A DNA stretch of 64,000 nt from Bacteroidota bacterium (lineage in GTDB: Bacteria > Bacteroidota > Bacteroidia > AKYH767-A > 2013-40CM-41-45). This document shows, in pieces, positions 39,284 through 46,546 of the stretch (position 1 is its first letter; the number at the start of each line of letters is the position of its first letter). A program made the translations under genes and the position numbers. The notes beneath the pieces are model-generated. The model had not been told where the DNA came from. It saw nothing but the letters and a program-made list of their open reading frames with translations, and made no database searches. The stretch is taken from positions 123,735 through 187,734 of the forward strand of contig JADKIH010000010.1 of assembly GCA_016721305.1 (NCBI GenBank), read 5' to 3'.

Positions 39284-39877
39284 ATGAAAGCCAGATTACT
39301 TTTCGCACTCATCCTTGTTTCGATCACAGGATATGCTTTTGCAAACAATGAGTCATCGGAACTCACCACATCGCTTCGTACTGCATCAAACTTTTACGGA
39401 GTTATCATTAACACACCGGCTAACGTTATCATCAGCCAGGGAGAGAACACAGGAATTAAGATTGAAGGGGAGAAGCATGCTGTTGCAGAAATCACGACTT
39501 CGGTAAACAACGGAGCTTTGGTTATCTCAGGCACAAATAATCGCGCCGTAACCATCTACCTTACCGTAAATGATCTCAGCATGGTAGAAGTAAACGGTTC
39601 AGCCCGCGTCTATGCAAACGGCGTGATCAATTCCGACATGCTGCTTCTGAAAGTAAACGGTAGCGGAAGCATTCGCATGGATGTTAGAACACTTACAATA
39701 GGAATGATCGTGAAAGGCAGCGGAAAAATTATCGCTTCCGGCAGCACCGGACAAAGTTTCTCCAAAGTATTCGGCTCCGGAAATATCTATTGCTCCAACC
39801 TCGACTCCTTCGATTCTGCCCGCACAACAACGCCTGCCAGCGGAGGCAGTCGGTCGAGATTGTCGTTGCATCAGTAG
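39284..39877 (+). CDS. GIN-domain (DUF2807) secreted protein
   Basis: A 197-residue protein with signal peptide (MKARLLFALILVSITGYAFA). The rest is a right-handed beta-helix-like GIN domain with regular short strands: FYGVIINTPANVIISQGEN, VEVNGSARVYANGVI, LKVNGSGSIRMDV, VKGSGKIIASG and FGSGNIYCSNLDSF. In Bacteroidota such proteins are often encoded beside PadR and PspC genes, as here. It should be periplasmic or surface-exposed; the family is only loosely linked to envelope stress and adhesion. Function is inferred from the neighbourhood. Confidence 0.82.
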   Translation: MKARLLFALILVSITGYAFANNESSELTTSLRTASNFYGVIINTPANVIISQGENTGIKIEGEKHAVAEITTSVNNGALVISGTNNRAVTIYLTVNDLSMVEVNGSARVYANGVINSDMLLLKVNGSGSIRMDVRTLTIGMIVKGSGKIIASGSTGQSFSKVFGSGNIYCSNLDSFDSARTTTPASGGSRSRLSLHQ

Positions 39878-39879
39878 TT

Positions 39880-40084
39880 AGTAAGTAGTAAGTTGTAAGT
39901 AGTAAGTTGACTTACACTTTTAGTAAGTAGTAAGTTGTAAGTAGTAAGTTGACTTATACTTAAGGTGAGCAGAGAATAAGTAGATTATAATAAAGATAAT
40001 AATTGAAAAAATAGTTCATGTAGTAATATGTAATAGTTAAGCGTAATTAAACAGTAAGCCAACTTACTACTTACAACTTACTAC
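39880..40084. repeat. Tandem and inverted GTAAGTAGTAAGTT repeats
   Basis: Two 42-bp copies (39880-39921, 39922-39963) built from AGTAAGTAGTAAGTTGTAAG-like units follow directly after the GIN gene stop. A reverse-complement copy lies at 40054-40084, giving an inverted pair around about 90 bp of AT-rich DNA before the PadR gene. Confidence 0.85.
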
Positions 40085-40114
40085 AAAAGTTCAAATAATT
40101 AAAACCAGACATCA

Positions 40115-40462
40115 ATGAGCAGCAATCTAGAAAATACCCAGGCTCAGATGCGGAAGGGAGTACTCGAGTTTTGTATTCTTTCCATTCTTGCGACGGAGGA
40201 AGTTTATCCTTCCGACATTATTGCACGAATGAAGGAATCCAAACTGATCGTTGTGGAGGGCACGCTTTATCCGCTGCTAACACGATTGAAAAATGGAGGC
40301 CTTCTTCAGTACCGCTGGGTCGAATCAAAATCAGGACCCCCACGAAAATATTATTCACTCACTCCGTTAGGACAAAAATTTTTAGACGAACTTCACACTA
40401 CCTGGAAAGAACTGGTGGAAGCCGTAAACCTGACCACTAAAAAAACTGATCAACATGAATAA
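40115..40462 (+). CDS. PadR-family transcriptional regulator
   Basis: A 115-residue winged-helix protein. QAQMRKGVLEFCILSIL opens the PadR domain, followed by YPSDIIARMKESKLIVVEGTLYP as the recognition part and LLTRLKNGGLLQYRW with the wing RKYYSLTPLGQKFL. PadR proteins usually repress nearby genes until a ligand or stress relieves them. It overlaps the PspC gene by 8 bp, so it likely controls its own operon and perhaps the GIN gene upstream. No ligand pocket can be read from this short form. Confidence 0.93.
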   Translation: MSSNLENTQAQMRKGVLEFCILSILATEEVYPSDIIARMKESKLIVVEGTLYPLLTRLKNGGLLQYRWVESKSGPPRKYYSLTPLGQKFLDELHTTWKELVEAVNLTTKKTDQHE

Positions 40463-42218
40463 GACAGTCACAGTAAATATCGGTGGAATTGTATTCCACA
40501 TCGATGAAAATGCATATGAACGTTTCAAGGCTTATCTTGAAGCTATCCGGGTGCACTTTACGACAGCCGAAGGCCGTGATGAAATCATGCAGGATATCGA
40601 ATCCCGTATCGCTGAAATGTTTCAGGAGCGCGTAAAGGACAGCAAGCAGGTAATCACTCTGGAAGATGTTGAAGCAGTCACTACTGTAATGGGTCGTCCG
40701 GATCAGTTTGGTGACGAATCGGCTTCTGCTAAAGAAGAAACTCACGCTGCTCAAACAGCTGCTGCATCAGAATTCAAAGGACAAAAACGTTTATTCCGTA
40801 ATCCTGACAGCAAAATTTTGGGTGGAGTTTGTTCAGGTATCGCCGCTTACTTTGATATTGATACGGTTTGGGTTCGTCTTGCCTTCGTGATTCCGTTATT
40901 CTTCTTCGGTTCAGGGGTGATGCTGTACATTATCTTATGGATTGTTATCCCGGAAGCGGAATCGTCTGTCGAAAAACTTCAGATGCGCGGTGAACCGGTC
41001 AACATTTCCAATATCGAAAAGAATGTGCAGGAAGCCGGTAAACCGAAACGTGATAATTTCGTGAGCCGTTTTTTCGAAGGAGTAGGACAGGTGTTTAAAT
41101 TCATCTTCCTCTTCATAGGAAAACTAATTGCGATCTTCTTCATCTTTATCGGACTCGTGATGGCCTTCGCCATGTTCGCTGCTGTATTTGCCCTGTTTAA
41201 TTTTCCAGGAACTCATTATCCGGAATTCTTCCGACATGTATTCTCCAGTCATTTCCAGTTTGGGCTTGCCTTTATTGCTGCTGTAGTTTTAGTCGGTATT
41301 CCATTTGTAATGCTTGCATTCAGCGGAGTGAAAATGGTCTTCAACATCAAGCGAAATACTCGCTTTGTAGGATTCACCGCTCTTGGATTGTGGTTAGTTG
41401 CACTGGCAGTATGCTTAGTGCTCGGAACTCAGCTTGCATCCGACTTCAGTGAGAGCCAAAGTGTGCGCAAATCAATCACACTTATGCAACCTGCCGGCCG
41501 CAAATTGATTCTTGAACTGGAAGGGAAAAAGGCAAACGAAAAGGAAAAATACTACGACCGTTGGGGCAAAACTGAATTCGATACAGATTTCTTTTACTCA
41601 GACGAAAAGAGTGACTTGCACTCAAAGGATATCGCTCTCGATATCGTCAAAAGTCAAACCGATTCGTTTGAACTGGTCGAAATCTTCTACGCTCACGGAG
41701 CCTCTAAGAAAGAAGCAGCCGATCGTGCTACTCATACAACATATGCATTCAGTCAGATCGATTCTGTACTCCGTTTTACTCGTACTTTCATGATCGATCG
41801 TAACGAACGTTACCGCGGACAAAAAATGCAATTGCTTCTCAAAGTTCCGATCGGAGCGCAAATCTATCTCGATCGTTCACTGGCCGGCTTCATTTATGAT
41901 ATCGACAATGTGAAAAATATTCAGGATGAAGATATGCTTGACCGTGTTTGGGTAATGACCAATAAAGGTCTTGCCTGTACCGATTGTACCGGCGAAGAAC
42001 ATATTCTCGGACACGAAGAAGATAATAGCAATGATGAATCCGACATCAATATCTCCGATGGTAATGGCCAGGTGAAAATCGACAAGAACGGCGTCATCAT
42101 CAGCGGACCGGATGACGAAATGGTGAAAATCGATTCTAACGGTGTTGTCATTCACAAAAACGGAAAGACTAAGATTTACAAGGATAATGGGGTTAGGATT
42201 TCGGTTGAGAAGAAGTAA
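40455..42218 (+). CDS. PspC-domain membrane protein with C-terminal repeat strands
   Basis: A 587-residue protein. Residues about 1-90 are a soluble domain with FKAYLEAIRVHF and IESRIAEMFQER, common in Bacteroidota PspC proteins. The PspC domain is at about 113-165 (KILGGVCSGIAAYFDIDT, then VMLYIILWIVIPEA). Four more helices follow to residue about 325, then a periplasmic region. The C-terminus has three similar strands: VKIDKNGVIISG, VKIDSNGVVIHK and KIYKDNGVRIS. It is coupled to PadR by overlap. A role in envelope stress sensing is inferred from the PspC family. Confidence 0.88.
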   Translation: MNKTVTVNIGGIVFHIDENAYERFKAYLEAIRVHFTTAEGRDEIMQDIESRIAEMFQERVKDSKQVITLEDVEAVTTVMGRPDQFGDESASAKEETHAAQTAAASEFKGQKRLFRNPDSKILGGVCSGIAAYFDIDTVWVRLAFVIPLFFFGSGVMLYIILWIVIPEAESSVEKLQMRGEPVNISNIEKNVQEAGKPKRDNFVSRFFEGVGQVFKFIFLFIGKLIAIFFIFIGLVMAFAMFAAVFALFNFPGTHYPEFFRHVFSSHFQFGLAFIAAVVLVGIPFVMLAFSGVKMVFNIKRNTRFVGFTALGLWLVALAVCLVLGTQLASDFSESQSVRKSITLMQPAGRKLILELEGKKANEKEKYYDRWGKTEFDTDFFYSDEKSDLHSKDIALDIVKSQTDSFELVEIFYAHGASKKEAADRATHTTYAFSQIDSVLRFTRTFMIDRNERYRGQKMQLLLKVPIGAQIYLDRSLAGFIYDIDNVKNIQDEDMLDRVWVMTNKGLACTDCTGEEHILGHEEDNSNDESDINISDGNGQVKIDKNGVIISGPDDEMVKIDSNGVVIHKNGKTKIYKDNGVRISVEKK

Positions 42219-42424
42219 TTAGCTGATTAGTTGATTAGCTGATTAGCTGATTAGCGGATGAGCTGATGAGATGGTAGGAAACTTTTCTCAAGATAACCAA
42301 GCATATGCCGGTTGGACCAAGTCCAGCCGGCATTTTTTGTATGTGGTATTTATTACTTCCATACACTCTCCTCGAAGCCTAATCAGCTAATCAGCTAATC
42401 AGCTAATCAACTAATCAGCTAATC
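42219..42424. repeat. Inverted arrays of GATTAGCT octamers
   Basis: 42219-42271 holds a run of TTAGCTGATTAGCTGA-type units, and 42378-42424 holds the reverse complement; arms of about 40 bp match almost exactly. The 105-bp loop carries a terminator hairpin. A short relative lies at 44155-44192. Confidence 0.88.
42305..42338 (+). terminator. Rho-independent terminator after the PspC gene
   Basis: ATGCCGGTTGGAC / GTCCAGCCGGCAT, 13-bp stem with one wobble pair and a 3-base loop, followed by six T residues. It sits inside the loop of the larger GATTAGCT inverted repeat. Confidence 0.88.
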
Positions 42425-42447
42425 CCCAAATTCCCTACCTTAGCCCC

Positions 42448-43794
42448 ATGCCCAAAACACTCCTGTCAATACTCATCCTGATCTTGCTTTCAGCATCGGT
42501 AAAGGGACAAAAGATTAAAGTTTATTTTACTCAACCTGTCGATACGACGATTAGCTCAGGGGTTAGTGCTCAGTTTTTGTATGAGTCGGCAGATGATACG
42601 TTGATTGCGTACATTCAAAGAGCAAAATATAGCATCGACATCGCTGTGTTCAGCTACTACCAATCGTCGCTGATTTCAAACATCGTCAATGCAGTCAATC
42701 AGGCTTATCTCAATGGTAAGAGAGTTCGTTGGATTTATGACGGTGGAGTGGGTCAGGGATCATTGAGCAATCTCAATGCAGGCATTCGGAAGCTTGCAAG
42801 CCCAACGTCTTCCGCTTATAATATTATGCATCATAAGTTTGTTGTGTTCGATGCTGATTCGCCTGATCCGAATGACCCGACTGTCTGGACAGGATCCATG
42901 AACTGGAATGATGAGCAGATGAATGATGATGAAAACAATATCATCATCATCAACGATTACGAGCTTGCTCAGGCTTACAAAGGGGAGTTTAATGAAATGT
43001 GGGGCGATACAGGCTTGATTCCCAATCAGGCCAATTCCAGATTCGGAGCTTTTAAGATCGATAACACTCAACATGTATTCAACATCGAAGGCAAAACCGT
43101 CGAATGTTATTTCAGTCCTTCCGATCATACAAACGACCACATTCTTTCTGCAATCAATAGCGCTAATAGCGATTTGATGTTCGGCGTGTACACATTTACC
43201 GATTCATGGAATGCCGACAGCATCGTGAATAGAATCAATCATGGTGTTTATGTTACCGGTATAATGGATCAGTATTCGTTACCATTTACTGCTTACTCAA
43301 CTTTATCGCCCATCATGGGGAATAATCTTAAGATTTATTCTGACCCAAATTATATTTATCATACAAAGCACATGATCGTGGATGCATGCGCTACCGGTTC
43401 AGATCCACTTGTGGAAACCGGTTCGCATAATTGGACGATTACGGCCGATAGCAAAAATGATGAGAACATTCTCATTATTCACGACGATACAATTGCTAAT
43501 ATTTATCACCAAGCCTTTAAACACAGTTTCGAAAGGTTAGGAGGGACTCTGACTCCTTGCACGGGTACATCCGTTGTTTCGCTTACGCCTGAAACTATTC
43601 TGTTACCGACTTCCGTTCATGATCAACTCATTTTACCTGCCGAGCTTTCGGACTTTGAGTTGTTCGATTGTATTGGAAGGAGATTGTCCAGAATTCGAAG
43701 CAGTGAAAGTCGGGTAATTGATTTCTCCAATTTACCTGTCGGATTTTACATCTGGAGAAGTGGGCAATATACCGGTAAGATCTTCAAAAATTAA
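42448..43794 (+). CDS. Secreted phospholipase D-like protein with T9SS sorting domain
   Basis: A 448-residue protein with signal peptide (MPKTLLSILILILLSASVKG). Two HKD-type motifs are present: MHHKFVVFDAD, then GSMNWND, and TKHMIVDACATG, then GSHNWT. The pair forms one PLD active site, able to cut phosphodiester bonds in phospholipids or nucleic acids. The last 80 residues look like a short T9SS type A domain (ELFDCIGRRLSRIRS ... PVGFYIWRSGQY). It may be a secreted lipase or nuclease. A TACCTTAG box ends only 4 bp before the ATG, so the message may be leaderless. Confidence 0.87.
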   Translation: MPKTLLSILILILLSASVKGQKIKVYFTQPVDTTISSGVSAQFLYESADDTLIAYIQRAKYSIDIAVFSYYQSSLISNIVNAVNQAYLNGKRVRWIYDGGVGQGSLSNLNAGIRKLASPTSSAYNIMHHKFVVFDADSPDPNDPTVWTGSMNWNDEQMNDDENNIIIINDYELAQAYKGEFNEMWGDTGLIPNQANSRFGAFKIDNTQHVFNIEGKTVECYFSPSDHTNDHILSAINSANSDLMFGVYTFTDSWNADSIVNRINHGVYVTGIMDQYSLPFTAYSTLSPIMGNNLKIYSDPNYIYHTKHMIVDACATGSDPLVETGSHNWTITADSKNDENILIIHDDTIANIYHQAFKHSFERLGGTLTPCTGTSVVSLTPETILLPTSVHDQLILPAELSDFELFDCIGRRLSRIRSSESRVIDFSNLPVGFYIWRSGQYTGKIFKN

Positions 43795-43818
43795 TTTTAG
43801 CGGAAACAATTATCGTAT

Positions 43819-44124
43819 ATGAAATTTATTCCTCATAAGGATCCGAAGACTTCGACTCATATCTTAAATGCATCTTCCAATTTACTCGGAATCTGCTTTG
43901 TTGTCCTTACTTCACTACGTTTACTTGCGCTTAATGATAAAACCGTAATCGATGAACTGACTGTCGCTGCAACGATACTTTTTATGACAAGCTGTATTTT
44001 CTCCTTTATCTCCATACGCAACGATAATGGTAAGCTAGAGTATGTGGCAGATGTTCTTTTTATCACAGGTTTGTTATTGCTTTTTGTAACCACCGTTCTT
44101 TTTTCACTGAATCTTATTCACTAG
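43819..44124 (+). CDS. Small three-helix membrane protein
   Basis: A 101-residue protein with three predicted helices: SSNLLGICFVVLTSLRLLAL, ELTVAATILFMTSCIFSFI and VLFITGLLLLFVTTVLFSL. The first 20 residues are polar (MKFIPHKDPKTSTHILN). It lies 24 bp after the PLD-like gene on the same strand. I do not recognise a family with certainty; similar small membrane proteins are common in the phylum. Function unknown. Confidence 0.65.
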   Translation: MKFIPHKDPKTSTHILNASSNLLGICFVVLTSLRLLALNDKTVIDELTVAATILFMTSCIFSFISIRNDNGKLEYVADVLFITGLLLLFVTTVLFSLNLIH

Positions 44125-44154
44125 TCATTTTTTGCCTCAAAATTATCCAATCTT

Positions 44155-44192
44155 AAATTAGCTGATTCGCTAATCATCGCATCAGCTAATTT
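44155..44192. repeat. AAATTAGCTGAT inverted repeat
   Basis: AAATTAGCTGAT (44155-44166) and ATCAGCTAATTT (44181-44192) form 12-bp perfect arms around 14 bases. It shares the TTAGCTGAT unit with 42219-42424 and lies before the next gene's -7-like box TACCTTCG. Confidence 0.8.
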
Positions 44193-44222
44193 CTTACCTT
44201 CGCCCACTCAAATCACAAGAAA

Positions 44223-45014
44223 ATGCGTTATTTATTCTCAGCGATACTGATCTGCTTATTCGTCAATGTAAGTGCACAAGACAATAAAGAAGCTGCTCCT
44301 GCAAAAAAGAAAGGTACTTTTTATGGAGCGTGGGGATATAACAAGGATTTTTTTAGTCGGAGTGATTTGCATTTTTACAACGACGGCTCAGATCACTATG
44401 ATTTTACGCTTTCCGGAATGAAGGCAAAGGATCGTCCGGGTTTTGATCAAATCATAGGCTCGAGTTTAGCGATTCCGCAATATGTTTATCGCTTCGGGTA
44501 TTATACAACGAAGAACTGGGGAAGTGAATTAAACTTCGATCATACAAAATATGTGATGGTCGATAATCAGGTTGGACATCTTACCGGAACCATTCATGGA
44601 ACTTATTACGATAAAGACACACTTGTAACTCCCGACTTCTTAAAATTTGAGCATACAAACGGAGCAAATTTTCTTCTTGTAAATTACCTGCGTCGTTATG
44701 AAATCTGGCACTCCAAATTGGGTAAACATCATCTCTACCTAGCCGAAAAAATCGGAATGGGTGTTGTGATTCCAAAAACTGATGTTACGATGTTCGGTGA
44801 GCGACTTGATAATGTATTTCATATTGCCGGAATGATCTGGGCGTTTGACACCGGTGTCAGATATGAATTTTTTGATAATTTCTTTACTGAAGCTTCTCTT
44901 AAAGGTGGTTTTGCTAATTACTCATCTGTTCTGACTGTAGGAACCGGTAAAGCTCACCACAATTTCTTTTTTGGAGAAGTGATTTGGTCGTTCGGATTCC
45001 AAATGCCTTTATAA
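44223..45014 (+). CDS. Probable outer membrane beta-barrel protein
   Basis: A 263-residue protein with signal peptide (MRYLFSAILICLFVNVSAQ). The mature part alternates short strands and turns with many aromatic residues (GTFYGAWGYNKDFFSRSD, YVYRFGYYTTKNWGSELNF, GMIWAFDTGVRYEFFDNF) and closes with FFFGEVIWSFGFQMPL, ending in a hydrophobic residue as expected of outer membrane barrels. No named family is recognised. It may be a small porin-like or lipid-modifying protein, but no catalytic residues stand out. Confidence 0.65.
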   Translation: MRYLFSAILICLFVNVSAQDNKEAAPAKKKGTFYGAWGYNKDFFSRSDLHFYNDGSDHYDFTLSGMKAKDRPGFDQIIGSSLAIPQYVYRFGYYTTKNWGSELNFDHTKYVMVDNQVGHLTGTIHGTYYDKDTLVTPDFLKFEHTNGANFLLVNYLRRYEIWHSKLGKHHLYLAEKIGMGVVIPKTDVTMFGERLDNVFHIAGMIWAFDTGVRYEFFDNFFTEASLKGGFANYSSVLTVGTGKAHHNFFFGEVIWSFGFQMPL

Positions 45015-45336
45015 CTCAAAGTTATTTACCTGCATTTTTGCACAGCAATTCCTGCGTAAAAGCTTTCCGGTTCAGGATTGAATCTTGAGTACCTTTTCTG
45101 CGTATTTATCATGGTCAAATTGAATGAAGATTAGGTCTTGAAAAGATGCTTTTGTTCGTGCTTGACTATGATCTATATCATAAAAGATAAGAGCATTTCA
45201 AGGTAAGTTTGAAATGATATATTCCGGTTTATTGAAGCCTTCGTCACATAATTTTACCGAATGCAGGCTCTTCAGTTGCTCTCATGCGTGGAGTTATAAT
45301 CCGGCTTAAGAAAGGACAAAATAATATCAGATAACC
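45015..45336. other. Gene-free interval before the FIST gene
   Basis: 322 bp of AT-rich DNA. I see no convincing ORF, RNA gene or promoter box; it probably holds the promoter of the FIST-kinase-regulator operon. Confidence 0.5.
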
Positions 45337-46521
45337 ATGTTAAGTTTTTATTCAGCCAGTACCCGAATCGTCAACACCAAAAGAGGTGTTGTTGAATGTA
45401 TGGAAATTGCATTAGGAAGTAATTACTCAGATTGTGATTTAATCTTATTGCATGCAGCAATTGGTCATAATTTCCAGGAGATGATTGATCAGGCACATGA
45501 ACTTGCTCCACGTGCTCAGATTTTTGCCGCTTCTTGCTGCGGAGTTGTCGGCCGGGAAGGCGTCAGCGAGTCAATGAAAGATATCGCTTTGATGGCAGTG
45601 AAGGGAAATGACTTTGCCACAGCATCTGTTGATGAGATTTATGGTCATAATTCGTATGAGAAATCTTTAGAGCTAGCAAAAGCACTCAAAGCTTCCGGAA
45701 AAAAAATCAACATGATTTATTTTCTGGCGTCAGGTATTGATATCGCAAACGATCGTTGTATTGCTGCATTAGAGAGTGAATTTGGACCTGAGGTTACCAT
45801 CTTCGGTGCCACTTCTTCTGATAATATGAAAGGTTTTATAAGCTACCAGGCTTTCAACGGAAAGGTGAAAGAGCATGGTGCATTTGCCATTGCTTTTGCT
45901 GATCCTTCTATTAACATAGAGACTCAAGCAACGCATGGTTTTTTAGCTGTAGGCGAACCACTCAAAGTAACCAAATCGCATGGCCACATCATCGAAGAAT
46001 TTAATCACAAACCGGCCTGGAAGGAATATCTGACTCGACTGGGATTGCCTGAAGATTCTACCTGTGGCGATTCAATTCCGGTTGGTGCACTGGGAGAAAA
46101 ATTATCTCCTGAATTAGCAAAAGAATATGGCAATAACCATATTTTACGAGTGGTGACTAAGCATGAAGGTGATAGCATGTATTATGCTACCGAATGTCCG
46201 GTCGGAACCGAATTGTGGCTTACAACGCGCGATGAAAACCTCATCTTTAGTGAAATGGATAGAATGGTTAACTCAATGAAGGACCGATTAAATGGCAAAA
46301 CTCCGGTGGCAGTATTTCACGCCGATTGTCTTGCCAGAGGACGTTTCCTTTTCAACCGAATTATAAAAGAAGAATTGGTTAATCGAATGCAATATCCGTT
46401 TTATACACATGGCGAATGTCCTCCTTGGCTTGGTATGTACGGATTCGGAGAGTTTGCCCGTTTAGGAGGTAAAAATACGTACCATAACTATACAACTGCC
46501 CTTTACGTTCTCTACCGATAA
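45337..46521 (+). CDS. FIST-domain sensory protein (FIST N and FIST C)
   Basis: A 394-residue cytoplasmic protein. The N-terminal half (to about residue 200) has the FIST pattern: SDCDLILLHAAIGHNF, AQIFAASCCGVVGREG and EVTIFGATSSDNMKG. The C-terminal half has ATHGFLAVGEPLKVTKSHG and then AVFHADCLARGRFLFN with the usual closing GMYGFGEFARLGGKNTYHNYT, read here in parts. FIST domains are thought to bind small ligands and feed signals to kinases or cyclases. It is followed after 25 bp by a PAS kinase and then a response regulator, so it likely supplies the input. Confidence 0.9.
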   Translation: MLSFYSASTRIVNTKRGVVECMEIALGSNYSDCDLILLHAAIGHNFQEMIDQAHELAPRAQIFAASCCGVVGREGVSESMKDIALMAVKGNDFATASVDEIYGHNSYEKSLELAKALKASGKKINMIYFLASGIDIANDRCIAALESEFGPEVTIFGATSSDNMKGFISYQAFNGKVKEHGAFAIAFADPSINIETQATHGFLAVGEPLKVTKSHGHIIEEFNHKPAWKEYLTRLGLPEDSTCGDSIPVGALGEKLSPELAKEYGNNHILRVVTKHEGDSMYYATECPVGTELWLTTRDENLIFSEMDRMVNSMKDRLNGKTPVAVFHADCLARGRFLFNRIIKEELVNRMQYPFYTHGECPPWLGMYGFGEFARLGGKNTYHNYTTALYVLYR

Positions 46522-46546
46522 ATGATAAAATTGAAGACTGCAAATT

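Noticed and set aside
39880..40084. CRISPR array
   Set aside because: The units are contiguous or inverted without spacers of constant length, and no cas genes lie nearby.
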